From positions 372,001-436,000 of the forward strand of contig CAWELH010000002.1 in assembly GCA_963809925.1 (NCBI GenBank): a DNA stretch of 64,000 nucleotides, in the 5' to 3' direction. The stretch comes from DASQZK01 sp963809925 (GTDB taxonomy: Bacteria; Bacteroidota; Bacteroidia; Bacteroidales; GCA-2748055). Under the pieces are notes generated by a model. That model saw only the letters and a list, made by a program, of their open reading frames with translations, was not told the origin of the DNA and made no database searches. Shown here in pieces: positions 27,269 through 35,167 of this stretch. Positions within the stretch are counted from its first letter, which is position 1, and each line of letters starts with the position of its first letter. The position numbers and the translations under genes were made by a program.

Positions 27269-28810
27269 TTAAAAAAAGGAAGGCCGTGAAGTCTCCTCAT
27301 ATTTTTTCACCGTTTTAAAAGCGTCTCCAATATACCGGACTATGTCGCCCGAGATCAGAGACTCCATGCTTTCTTCCCTGAGAGCAAGATCACCTGCCAG
27401 TCCATGCAGGAATACAGCCGCCAGAGATGCCTCCACAGGTTTGTAACCCTGGGCCAGGAAAGACACCAGCATTCCTGTCAGAACGTCGCCACTGCCTCCC
27501 GTCGACATTCCCGGGTTCCCGGTTGTATTGATCCAGGCCTTGCCATCAGGAGCGGCTATAATGGTATTCGCACCTTTAAGGATGATGATCACCTTATACC
27601 TCTTAGCCAGATGTAGCTGCTTCAGGTGCCGTTCATAGGAACTAATCGATTTCCCTGCCAGACGGTCAAATTCGCCCGGGTGAGGTGTCAAAATGGTATG
27701 TTCAGGTAATTTATCCATCCAGTCGGGGTTGGCTGAAAGTATATTCAGTGCGTCGGCATCAACAACCATGGGAATACCGGCTTTTTTAATCAGTTCATAA
27801 AAGCCCCGGGCCGTATTTGTACGCTGTGACAGGCCGGGACCTATCCCGAGGGCTGTAAAGGAAGACAGATTTTCAATCTCTGTAAACTGAATATCCGACT
27901 GGTCAATGCTGACAAGGGCTTCCGGCAAAGCTGTCTGGATAATATTGTATCCCAGCCTGGGTACATGGGCCGTCACCAGTCCCGCACCAGTTCTCAGACA
28001 TGCATGTGTGGTAAGGACTGCAGCTCCCATCATACCATAGCTGCCTGCGATGATCAGTGCATGTCCATAGGTCCCTTTATGCGAAAATTTTTCACGTTCC
28101 TTCAGTATTGGCTGGATATCCGCCATTTCCAAGGCAGTATAGTAACTTTTCATATCAGCGATAGCCGCAGGATGGAGGCCGATAGGAACTGCTGTCCATA
28201 TTCCGGTAAACTTGTCGTTATCTGCAAAAAAGAAGGACAGAAAGGGAAACTGAAAGGTGACTGTGTAATCAGCCTGTATGATATTTTCAGGGATATTGTC
28301 ACGGTTGTCTTCACCGAACAAACCGGAAGGAATGTCGACTGAGACTGTAACAGCAGGAGACTGATTGACAAAATGAATCACCTTAGCCGGAAAACCCTCA
28401 ACCGTCCTTGAGAGTCCGGACCCGAAAATTGCATCGATAATCACGTCTCCGTTTTGCACGGAAGGAAGATCCGAGTCCTCATCCAGCTCGGCATACAGTG
28501 CCGCCTCCAGTGCTTTAAGACGGTTGATGTTTTCCTCGCAGTCGGCCGAAAGATTTCTTGTAAACCTGAGCAGGTATGCCTTCACACGATAATTCCTCTG
28601 GTGAAGGATCCTGGCGATGGCTATGCCGTCGCCGCCATTATTTCCCGGCCCGCAAATGATGAATATGGTGCCTGAATTGCTGAAATGCCTGGTAAACCAG
28701 TAAACGAATATGTCGGCAGCACGTTCCATCAGATCAATCGATCTTATTGGTTCATTTTCGATGGTATAGGTATCGATTTCGCTGACCTGTTCAGATTTGA
28801 AAATTTTCAT
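27269..28810 (-). CDS. nnr: Bifunctional NAD(P)H-hydrate epimerase / dehydratase
   Basis: Repairs hydrated NAD(P)H: the N-terminal epimerase interconverts R and S forms and the C-terminal kinase-like domain dehydrates the S form with ADP or ATP. The YjeF-N domain (about 1-220) carries EIDTYTIENEPIRSIDLMERAA and IICGPGNNGGDGIAIARIL. The C-terminal domain (about 235-500) carries TPHPGEFDRL, GANTIIAAPDG and the nucleotide loop NTTGNPGMSTGGSGDVLTG. At 513 residues it is full length and both domains look intact. A good promoter lies just upstream. Confidence 0.96.
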   Translation of the reverse strand: MKIFKSEQVSEIDTYTIENEPIRSIDLMERAADIFVYWFTRHFSNSGTIFIICGPGNNGGDGIAIARILHQRNYRVKAYLLRFTRNLSADCEENINRLKALEAALYAELDEDSDLPSVQNGDVIIDAIFGSGLSRTVEGFPAKVIHFVNQSPAVTVSVDIPSGLFGEDNRDNIPENIIQADYTVTFQFPFLSFFFADNDKFTGIWTAVPIGLHPAAIADMKSYYTALEMADIQPILKEREKFSHKGTYGHALIIAGSYGMMGAAVLTTHACLRTGAGLVTAHVPRLGYNIIQTALPEALVSIDQSDIQFTEIENLSSFTALGIGPGLSQRTNTARGFYELIKKAGIPMVVDADALNILSANPDWMDKLPEHTILTPHPGEFDRLAGKSISSYERHLKQLHLAKRYKVIIILKGANTIIAAPDGKAWINTTGNPGMSTGGSGDVLTGMLVSFLAQGYKPVEASLAAVFLHGLAGDLALREESMESLISGDIVRYIGDAFKTVKKYEETSRPSFF

Positions 28811-28827
28811 AGATTATGCATTTAACT

Positions 28828-28858
28828 CAAAGGTACTTGGCCCGGATGAATTTTTCAA
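28828..28858 (-). promoter_or_regulatory. Promoter of nnr
   Basis: On the minus strand TTG (28856-28858) is followed after 20 bases by TACCTTTG (28828-28835), matching the Bacteroidota -33/-7 pattern. The predicted start, near 28821, would leave a leader of about ten bases before the ATG at 28810. Confidence 0.62.
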
Positions 28859-29015
28859 TCCCTCGATATAAACAGTTTTTTTCTCCATTTAAAGACAGTT
28901 GTGCTTCAGGTTTTTCCAGCCTTCCTCCGTATCACTCCTTAACTGTAAACCATCTATCACGGTGCAAGCTGTAACAGCCATATTTTATAACACTTTCCTG
29001 TAATAAAAAGATTTT

Positions 29016-29023
29016 TATCTTTG
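29016..29023 (+). promoter_or_regulatory. Putative -7 element for the POT transporter gene
   Basis: TATCTTTG matches TAnnTTTG exactly, 43 bases before the ATG at 29066. Upstream TTTC at 28994-28997 could serve as a weak -33 element. Confidence 0.5.
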
Positions 29024-29065
29024 GGACAATTTGGATAAAGAACCTTTCTAACTAAAACGAAAACT

Positions 29066-30763
29066 ATGCTTAAAGGACATCCCAAAGGTCTGTTCGTTGC
29101 TTTCTTTGCAAATATGGGGGAGCGTTTCGGGTACTACACTATGCTAGCTATCTTCACGCTCTTCCTGCAGGCTAAATACGGTTTTGATTCAGAGACGACC
29201 GGAAGGATTTTCGGTGGATTTCTGGCTGCAGTGTATTTTCTGCCTCTCCTCGGAGGTCTTGTCGCCGACCGATGGATGGGATACGGTAAAACCATAAGTT
29301 TAGGACTTATTACGATGTTCCTTGGTTACTTTCTCCTCGCAATTCCCAGTGCACGAGGTGAAGCACTCTGGCTGGTCATTGCTGCACTCATCGTTATCTC
29401 ACTCGGTACAGGATTCTTTAAGGGCAACCTGCAGGCACTGGTTGGGAATTTATACGATGATCCAAAGTACAGCAAAAACAGGGATGTTGCTTTTAATATA
29501 TTTTACATGGGCATCAACGTTGGTGCTATGTTTGCGCCTACGGCAGCCCGTGCGGTTTACAGCTATGTTCTGGGTCAGCAAGGGCTGACGTATAACAACG
29601 CCATTCCGTCACTCGCAAACAAGTTCATTGAACATACGGCTACACAGGAAAACATCAGCGAACTGATGAGTCTCGCAAAGGCCCAGGCTCCCTCACTAAC
29701 CCAGTCCGGCCTGGCAGAATTCAGTCACAATTACATTGATACCCTGAGCAAAGCCTATCACTTTGGCTTCAGCGTGGCACTCGTGTCTCTTGTAATTTCG
29801 ATGATAATTTTCTGGGGTTTCCGCAAGTACTACAAGTGGGCGGATATGACTGAAAGACAAAAAGCAGCCAGCGCCGACCACAGGGACAAGATGGTGGTTC
29901 TTACTCCTCAACAAATCAAATCGCGCCTGACCGCCCTTGGACTTGTGTTCGCTGTCGTTGTATTCTTCTGGATGGCATTTCATCAAAATGGCTTTGGCCT
30001 TACAATGTTCGCACGGGATTATGTTCAGAATATTGTTCCGAAGGACGTATACATCTGGTTTGATCTTTGGGGGCTCCTGCCGTTAGCGTTGGCGGTTGGC
30101 GGACTCTACTTTGTACTTCGGAAAAAATCAGAAATAAAGGAACGTATTGCCGGCGGGACAGTACTCCTTGTTTTTGGAATCCTCGCATTTTTCCGCATTC
30201 AGACTTATACCGGCGGTAACAGCTTCACACCTGAGATGTTCCAGCATCTTAACCCATTTTTTATAGTCGTAATGACACCAATCGTCATCGGGCTTTTTAC
30301 ATGGCTGCGTAAGAGGAACGTCGAACCAAGTGCTCCAAAAAAGATCGGTATCGGAATGATCATTACAGCTGTTGCATTCAGCATCCTGATCGTCGGGTCG
30401 ATAAAGCTTATCGGATTCAGCCCGAAACAGCTCGGAGAGACCCGTATTCCCAATGAATCGTTAGCACTCACACCCTACTGGCTTATCGGAACATATTTTA
30501 CGATGACTATCGCAGAACTATTCCTTAGTCCGATGGGAATATCTTTCGTCTCAAAAGTGGCACCGCCGAAATATAAAGGCCTGATGCAGGGGGGCTGGTT
30601 TGCTGCCACCGCGATAGGAAACTACCTTGTAGGTGTAATGGGAATATTCTGGAAATCTATCCCATTATGGGCTTTCTGGGCTATCCTCGTAACTTGCTGT
30701 CTGCTTTCGGCAACCTTTATTTTCTCTGTGCTGAAGCGGCTTGAGCGGGCGGCGAATTCTTAA
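29066..30763 (+). CDS. POT family proton-dependent peptide transporter
   Basis: A 565-residue MFS peptide transporter of the POT/PTR family, importing di- and tripeptides with protons. Family marks are NMGERFGYYTMLAIFTLFL in TM1 and FNIFYMGINVGAMFAPT in TM5; about 14 hydrophobic segments are present. In TM1 the usual proton-coupling motif E-x-x-E-R-F reads N-x-x-E-R-F, so the first Glu is replaced; from memory this variant occurs in related Bacteroidota proteins, but it could alter coupling. The gene has its own -7 match and ends at the edge of a repeat-rich intergenic interval. Confidence 0.93.
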   Translation: MLKGHPKGLFVAFFANMGERFGYYTMLAIFTLFLQAKYGFDSETTGRIFGGFLAAVYFLPLLGGLVADRWMGYGKTISLGLITMFLGYFLLAIPSARGEALWLVIAALIVISLGTGFFKGNLQALVGNLYDDPKYSKNRDVAFNIFYMGINVGAMFAPTAARAVYSYVLGQQGLTYNNAIPSLANKFIEHTATQENISELMSLAKAQAPSLTQSGLAEFSHNYIDTLSKAYHFGFSVALVSLVISMIIFWGFRKYYKWADMTERQKAASADHRDKMVVLTPQQIKSRLTALGLVFAVVVFFWMAFHQNGFGLTMFARDYVQNIVPKDVYIWFDLWGLLPLALAVGGLYFVLRKKSEIKERIAGGTVLLVFGILAFFRIQTYTGGNSFTPEMFQHLNPFFIVVMTPIVIGLFTWLRKRNVEPSAPKKIGIGMIITAVAFSILIVGSIKLIGFSPKQLGETRIPNESLALTPYWLIGTYFTMTIAELFLSPMGISFVSKVAPPKYKGLMQGGWFAATAIGNYLVGVMGIFWKSIPLWAFWAILVTCCLLSATFIFSVLKRLERAANS

Positions 30764-30766
30764 GAG

Positions 30767-30862
30767 GGAGTTAGGAAGCTAGGGAGTTAGGGAGTTAGGG
30801 AGTTAGAAAGTTAGAAAGTTAGAAAGTTAGGGAGTTAGGGAGTTAGGAAGTTTGGAAGTGAT
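30767..30862 (+). repeat. 8-bp tandem array, about 12 copies
   Basis: Twelve consecutive 8-base units of consensus RRAGTTAG (GGAGTTAG, AAAGTTAG, GAAGCTAG, ending GAAGTTTG and GAAGTGAT) begin three bases after the POT stop codon. The unit length is not a multiple of three and the stretch is non-coding. Confidence 0.9.
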
Positions 30863-30870
30863 GAGGGGGT

Positions 30871-31116
30871 GATATTCTTTAGATCACTCTTCGAATCACC
30901 AATTCAACAAACCGCGTCCGCCGTAGCTTAAGCAAAGGTGGATCAACAAATAAGAAGTGAGAAAGTGAGAGATGTTCTTTAGATCACTCTTCGAATCACC
31001 AATTCACTAAATCACCAAACCGCGTCCGCCGTAGCGAAGGTGGATCACTAAATATCTAATCTGCGGTCAGCGAAGGTGGGTCAACAAACACCCTTTGGCA
31101 AGCTCAGGGACCGAAG
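30871..31116. repeat. Direct repeats with REP-like dyads
   Basis: A 32-base run is identical at 30875-30906 and 30975-31006 (100 bp apart). Each copy is followed by CGCGTCCGCCGTAGC...AAGGTGGATC, an imperfect dyad (GTCCGCC against GGTGGATC). A third, partial copy (about 31060-31089) ends next to TTTGGCAAGCTCAGGG, close to the REP-like CCTTCGACAAGCTCAGG sequence common in many bacterial intergenic regions. Confidence 0.75.
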
Positions 31117-31197
31117 GAAATATTCCTCCTAGCATGCTTCTTCTTGAACCACTTTTGGATTTCCCCTTTACAATATAGTTCTTATATACGTATATGC

Positions 31198-31372
31198 AGG
31201 GGTTCCCACCCCCCACCCACCACCCTTAATGCTCCGAACAAACAATTCTCAGCCTCCCCTGCACATGTTCTGCAACAGGGTAAAAAATTATTCGCACATC
31301 CTACAGGATCCCCCGAGCCCCCTGTACTCCCTTAATGCTAAAAACCAGAAAATATCAGCCTTTGTGTGAGCG
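31198..31372 (+). repeat. Two diverged C-rich segments
   Basis: Segments near 31198-31257 and 31308-31372 share the order C-run, CCCTTAATGCT, an A-rich spacer and ATCAGCCT or CTCAGCCT, suggesting an old duplication of about 110 bp. They are non-coding. Confidence 0.4.
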
Positions 31373-31432
31373 CTTTTTAAAAAATGAAGATTTTACGCGA
31401 GGCAGAAATGTGGGCCTCATTTAACTTTCAGT

Positions 31433-31451
31433 CCGAAATCGTAACTTTCGG
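31433..31451 (+). promoter_or_regulatory. Upstream inverted repeat (candidate activator site 1)
   Basis: CCGAAA (31433-31438) and TTTCGG (31446-31451) form a perfect 6-bp inverted repeat with a 7-base spacer. It lies about 80 bases upstream of the larger inverted repeat, as in clustered activator sites. Confidence 0.4.
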
Positions 31452-31509
31452 CTTATCGAAAATGCCTGCGATCCATGATAAGTTTCCGGAACCCATACTA
31501 CTAAACGGA

Positions 31510-31546
31510 TGTCCGGATTCGTACCACTGCTATACGAAACCGGACA
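31510..31546 (+). promoter_or_regulatory. 14-bp inverted repeat (candidate enhancer-binding-protein site)
   Basis: TGTCCGGATTCGTA (31510-31523) and TACGAAACCGGACA (31533-31546) are inverted copies with 13 of 14 positions paired and a 9-base spacer. Its centre is about 110 bases upstream of the predicted sigma-54 start site, the normal distance for an upstream activator site. Confidence 0.65.
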
Positions 31547-31611
31547 ATTCCTACCGAGAAAATTTTCTTAGTTATATGCTTTAATGTCTCATTATCTATA
31601 TTATACGTGCT

Positions 31612-31628
31612 TTGGCACAATCAATGCG
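31612..31628 (+). promoter_or_regulatory. Sigma-54-type (-24/-12) promoter
   Basis: TTGGCACAATCAATGC has GG at 31614-31615 and GC at 31626-31627 with exactly ten bases between, and matches the TTGGCAC-N-TTGC consensus at all but one or two informative positions. Transcription would start near 31639, 13 bases before the ATG at 31652. Confidence 0.65.
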
Positions 31629-31651
31629 CAACAATCTGAAAATATTGAAAA

Positions 31652-34045
31652 ATGTTGAGAAGCTTTCTTCTCATATCCTTTAGAAATCTTAACAGACAAA
31701 AAGGGTACAGTATTATTAATATTTTGGGACTGACGCTTGGTCTGACCGTTAGCTTTCTCATTATACTATTCATTTTCAGCGAACTGAGTTATGACCGGTT
31801 TGAAAAGGATTACGACCGGATATACCGCGTGGCTATTCGCGGAAAGCTTGGGGAAATGCCTCTTGATGTTGCCGTTACTCCTGGTGCTCTTGGCCATACA
31901 TTAAAGGATAAACTGCCTGAGATCGAAGATTATACAGTGTTTTTTCATGTGGGAGGAAGTCAGCTTCTGCGAGTGGGTAACAAAAAGTTTTATGATTCGC
32001 ACATGGTGTACGCCGACACCGGTTTTTTCAAGATTTTCGACTTTAAGATGATCTATGGCAATCCCTCCGGGGCCCTGAAAGCTCCTTATTCTGTCATCCT
32101 GACAGAAAGTATTGCGCACCGGTTTTTTGGAAATGAGAATCCTGTGGGCGAGACAATCAGACTTAATAACCAGTTCGATCTTACCGTTACCGGGGTTATC
32201 CAGGATCCTCCGGAAGAAACGCACCTTGCCGTAAATCTGCTTACCTCTTTCAGCACAATGCTGGAACAGCGGGGACATCACATTCTTGAAGACTGGGGCA
32301 ACATGATGTTTTATACGTACCTGAAACTCAATCCTTCCGTTGACCCCAAATCGTTTGAAGAAAAGATCGCAAATTTCCTGAAAGATTATACCGGAGAGGA
32401 CTTTGAGAAAGAAAACATCGAAATGCGGCCCTACCTGCAGCCATTAACAGACATTCACCTGAGATCAAATCTTATCGGAGAGATTCGACCCAATGGTGAC
32501 ATGTCATACATTTATATCTTATTGGCCATCGCCCTCGGGATCCTGCTGATTGCAGGAGTAAATTTCATGAACCTCTCCACTGCCCGATCATCAAAGCGAT
32601 CGATGGAGGTGAGCATTCGAAAGGCAATGGGAGCCGGCAGGCAGCAGCTGGTGTATCAATTCATTGGTGAATCCGTTTTCCTAAGCCTCATAAGTCTGGT
32701 CTTTGCCCTTGCGCTAATCGAGATCATGCTGCCGACTTTTAATCAGATCACCGGTAAGAATATTTCGATCAATTATCTGGAAAACTGGAAATTACTTGCC
32801 GGTTTCGTACTCATGGCCTTATTTCTCGGAATCTTCTCAGGCAGCTATCCCGCCTTTTTCCTCTCTTCCTTTAAGCCTGCGCAACTTCTGAGAAGCAGAC
32901 TACACAACGGGACTTCCAATAAGCTTCTAAGGAATGTACTGGTTTTTATCCAGTTTACCATATCGGCTGGTCTGATCGTCTCCACGCTTATTATCTACAA
33001 GCAACTTGACTATATCAGGGGGAAAAGGCTTGGATTCGATAAGGACAATGTCATTACTATTTTCCTGAGGAATGAGGAAATAAAAAAGAATGCCGCCGTG
33101 CTGAAAGAAAAGATATTATCGCTTCCTGGTACGGAAGCTGCAAGCCTGGCATCTTCTGTTCCCGGAATGAGCCTGAGCGGAGCATCGTATTACCCTGAGG
33201 GCTTTAATAATGAGCCATGGCTGATCTATAACTTTGATTCCGATGAGGATTTTGTCGAGAAAACATTAAAAATGAGAATTATCGAAGGACGCAACTTTTC
33301 TGATGAATCACCTGCCGATACAGAAGCGGTCATCATCAATGAGACCCTCCAGAAAAAACTCGACTGGTCGGATCCGATTGGCAAGTCCATAAAGAACAGT
33401 AGCGACACGGGTAAGTCCTATCATATTATCGGCGTCGTTAAAGATTTTCATTACCGCTCTCTGCATGAGGCGATTGAACCAACGATGATTTTTTATAAAC
33501 GTGATATGCCCGGATACCTCGTTGTTAGAATCCGCGCTGGACAAACGGAAAATACAATCAAAGCCATCGGTGACACCTGGAACAATCTGAATCCTGAACT
33601 GCCCTTCGACTATGAATTTATGGATGAATCATTCCGTGAATTGTATGCATCCGAGCGAAAACTGGGCGTGCTTTTCATTTACCTGACGCTCTTCGCCATT
33701 TTTATTGCCTCACTCGGACTTCTGGGTCTTGCATCCTTCACGGCCGAACAACGAACAAAAGAAGTGGGCATAAGAAAAGCAATGGGGGCAAGCATTTATG
33801 AAGTAAGTAAGTTGCTATCCGTAGAATACCTGCGACTGATCCTGATATCCAACATCGTAGCCTGGCCACTAAGCTATTATCTTATGGAACTGTGGCTTCA
33901 GGATTATTCTTACAGGGCAGATATCCCTCTTTGGGCTTTTCCTGTCACCGGAGTTTTCACATTACTTCCTGCTTTGATCATCATTAATGCGCAAACCATT
34001 AAAACAGCAGCGGCCAATCCTGTTGATGCATTGCGCTATGAATGA
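31652..34045 (+). CDS. FtsX/MacB-type ABC transporter permease
   Basis: A 797-residue membrane protein with two repeats, each a hydrophobic segment plus periplasmic MacB_PCD domain plus FtsX core: TM near 20-42, periplasmic region about 60-270, FtsX helices about 285-410, TM near 425-445, second periplasmic region about 460-660, final FtsX helices about 680-790. SKRSMEVSIRKAMGAGRQQLV and QRTKEVGIRKAMGASIYEV are the paired conserved cytoplasmic motifs. Such permeases pair with a LolD/MacB ATPase; no ATPase gene is next to it. Preceded by a sigma-54-type promoter and inverted repeats, which is reminiscent of enhancer-controlled permease clusters in this phylum. Confidence 0.93.
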   Translation: MLRSFLLISFRNLNRQKGYSIINILGLTLGLTVSFLIILFIFSELSYDRFEKDYDRIYRVAIRGKLGEMPLDVAVTPGALGHTLKDKLPEIEDYTVFFHVGGSQLLRVGNKKFYDSHMVYADTGFFKIFDFKMIYGNPSGALKAPYSVILTESIAHRFFGNENPVGETIRLNNQFDLTVTGVIQDPPEETHLAVNLLTSFSTMLEQRGHHILEDWGNMMFYTYLKLNPSVDPKSFEEKIANFLKDYTGEDFEKENIEMRPYLQPLTDIHLRSNLIGEIRPNGDMSYIYILLAIALGILLIAGVNFMNLSTARSSKRSMEVSIRKAMGAGRQQLVYQFIGESVFLSLISLVFALALIEIMLPTFNQITGKNISINYLENWKLLAGFVLMALFLGIFSGSYPAFFLSSFKPAQLLRSRLHNGTSNKLLRNVLVFIQFTISAGLIVSTLIIYKQLDYIRGKRLGFDKDNVITIFLRNEEIKKNAAVLKEKILSLPGTEAASLASSVPGMSLSGASYYPEGFNNEPWLIYNFDSDEDFVEKTLKMRIIEGRNFSDESPADTEAVIINETLQKKLDWSDPIGKSIKNSSDTGKSYHIIGVVKDFHYRSLHEAIEPTMIFYKRDMPGYLVVRIRAGQTENTIKAIGDTWNNLNPELPFDYEFMDESFRELYASERKLGVLFIYLTLFAIFIASLGLLGLASFTAEQRTKEVGIRKAMGASIYEVSKLLSVEYLRLILISNIVAWPLSYYLMELWLQDYSYRADIPLWAFPVTGVFTLLPALIIINAQTIKTAAANPVDALRYE

Positions 34046-34083
34046 ACCAGGGACAATCATTTTTGTTTGTACGAATAAACGAA

Positions 34084-35004
34084 ATGAAAATCCTGGTTAC
34101 ATTCACAGTTGCGGTAATAATGCTCCTGTTATTTGATTTTCTATCTTTTAGCCAGGTCATGGAAATCTCGCCCGTAAAGGATAATACCATATACAGCGAA
34201 GCTGACTCCAGCAACGGAAGTGGCGACTTTCTTTTCACGGGCAGGAATAATAAACTGGCTGAAAGAAGAGCGCTGATTAAATTTGACCTGCCCGATCGGG
34301 CAGAAGTGGATTCCGTCGTCACTGTGAGTTTGAAAATGTATCTGTCAAAGACGACCTCCAACGTGCAAAAGATTAATATTTTCCGTCTTACCTCCGACTG
34401 GGGGGAAGGTGAATCGGATGCGATCTTTGAAGAAGGCGGCGGAGCTGCACCTTCAACGGGAGATGCCACATGGAACTTTAACTTTTACGATACAGAGTCG
34501 TGGTTGCAGGCTGGAGGGGATTACATAAGTACACCAAGTGCTGCAGTCACTGCTGATACAACGGGTCAGTATGAATGGAATGATGAAGGGCTGCTGGAGG
34601 ATGTCGATTTCTGGATTGATAACCCGGAAAGCAACTTCGGCTGGATTATTAATACAGAAAGCAGTGACGTTTCCTCGAAACGGTTTAACTCCAGGGAAAA
34701 TGACCTGAATCCGCCCGTGTTAAAGCTCACCACACAATCCGGAAACCTTTCCGTCACTCCGGATTTTCAACGGAATATTACCGTTTTTCCAAATCCGTCA
34801 GACGGTGATTTTACCATCAGGTTTCATCATACGGTAAATGTTCGTGATGTAAGAATCTATGATTTAAGCGGGCGAGAGATCAGTGTGAATGACATCTCAA
34901 AAACCCAGATCTCGCCGGATGAATTTCATATTCATCTCACCGGGAAAGGTGTATTTATCGTAGTAGTGGACCCTGCAATTCACAGGAAAATAATCGTCAG
35001 ATAA
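34084..35004 (+). CDS. DNRLRE-domain protein with T9SS type A sorting domain
   Basis: From the ATG at 34084 (306 residues) the protein starts MKILVTFTVAVIMLLLFDFL and has a signal peptide ending SFSQ; the longer frame from 34042 overlaps the permease stop and adds a non-signal leader. Residues about 25-215 form a DNRLRE-type beta domain (KDNTIYSEADSSNGSGDFLF, RRALIKFDLPD, WLQAGGDYIS, FGWIINTES). The C-terminal 75 residues are a type A sorting domain (ITVFPNPSDGDFTIRF ... VRIYDLSGREI ... GVFIVVV ... KIIVR). It is expected on the cell surface or released. It follows the permease gene by 38 bases and may share its sigma-54-driven transcript. Confidence 0.88.
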   Translation: MKILVTFTVAVIMLLLFDFLSFSQVMEISPVKDNTIYSEADSSNGSGDFLFTGRNNKLAERRALIKFDLPDRAEVDSVVTVSLKMYLSKTTSNVQKINIFRLTSDWGEGESDAIFEEGGGAAPSTGDATWNFNFYDTESWLQAGGDYISTPSAAVTADTTGQYEWNDEGLLEDVDFWIDNPESNFGWIINTESSDVSSKRFNSRENDLNPPVLKLTTQSGNLSVTPDFQRNITVFPNPSDGDFTIRFHHTVNVRDVRIYDLSGREISVNDISKTQISPDEFHIHLTGKGVFIVVVDPAIHRKIIVR

Positions 35005-35101
35005 AGCATCTTACCTATGAAAAACCTTCAGCCGAATTTCTCCGGGATGTAAAGTTGCAAAAACAGATAGCTTCGAATGAGGAAAGCGCAATGAAAAAAT
35101 A

Positions 35102-35133
35102 AAGTGGTGGCGCTGTTTATAACGCCACCACTT
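35102..35133 (-). terminator. Intrinsic terminator for the minus-strand T9SS gene
   Basis: AAGTGGTGGCG (35102-35112) pairs perfectly with CGCCACCACTT (35123-35133), an 11-bp stem with a 10-base loop. On the minus strand it is followed by TATTTTTT, so it would terminate the gene ending at 35168; it may also block read-through from the convergent plus-strand gene. Confidence 0.75.
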
Positions 35134-35167
35134 ATCGTAAAAACCAGTATTCTCATTCAGATATATT

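Larger units (their letters stand above)
30764..31651. other. 888-bp gene-free interval
   Basis: No convincing gene lies between the POT transporter and the FtsX permease. From left to right it holds an 8-bp tandem array, a pair of 100-bp-spaced direct repeats with REP-like GC-rich dyads, a pair of C-rich diverged segments, inverted repeats, and a sigma-54-type promoter. Two short open frames (31144-31335 and 31384-31584) have no family signal, and the second is overlain by the inverted repeats, so I treat both as chance. Confidence 0.7.

Noticed and set aside
30885..30906. TTCGAATC-like sequence resembling a tRNA T-arm (two copies, 100 bp apart)
   Set aside because: No acceptor, D or anticodon stem can be built around it. 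It is part of the duplicated intergenic segment.
31384..31584. 66-residue open frame upstream of the FtsX permease
   Set aside because: The operator-like inverted repeats and AT-rich promoter region overlap it, and the translation has no family or signal. Taken as chance.
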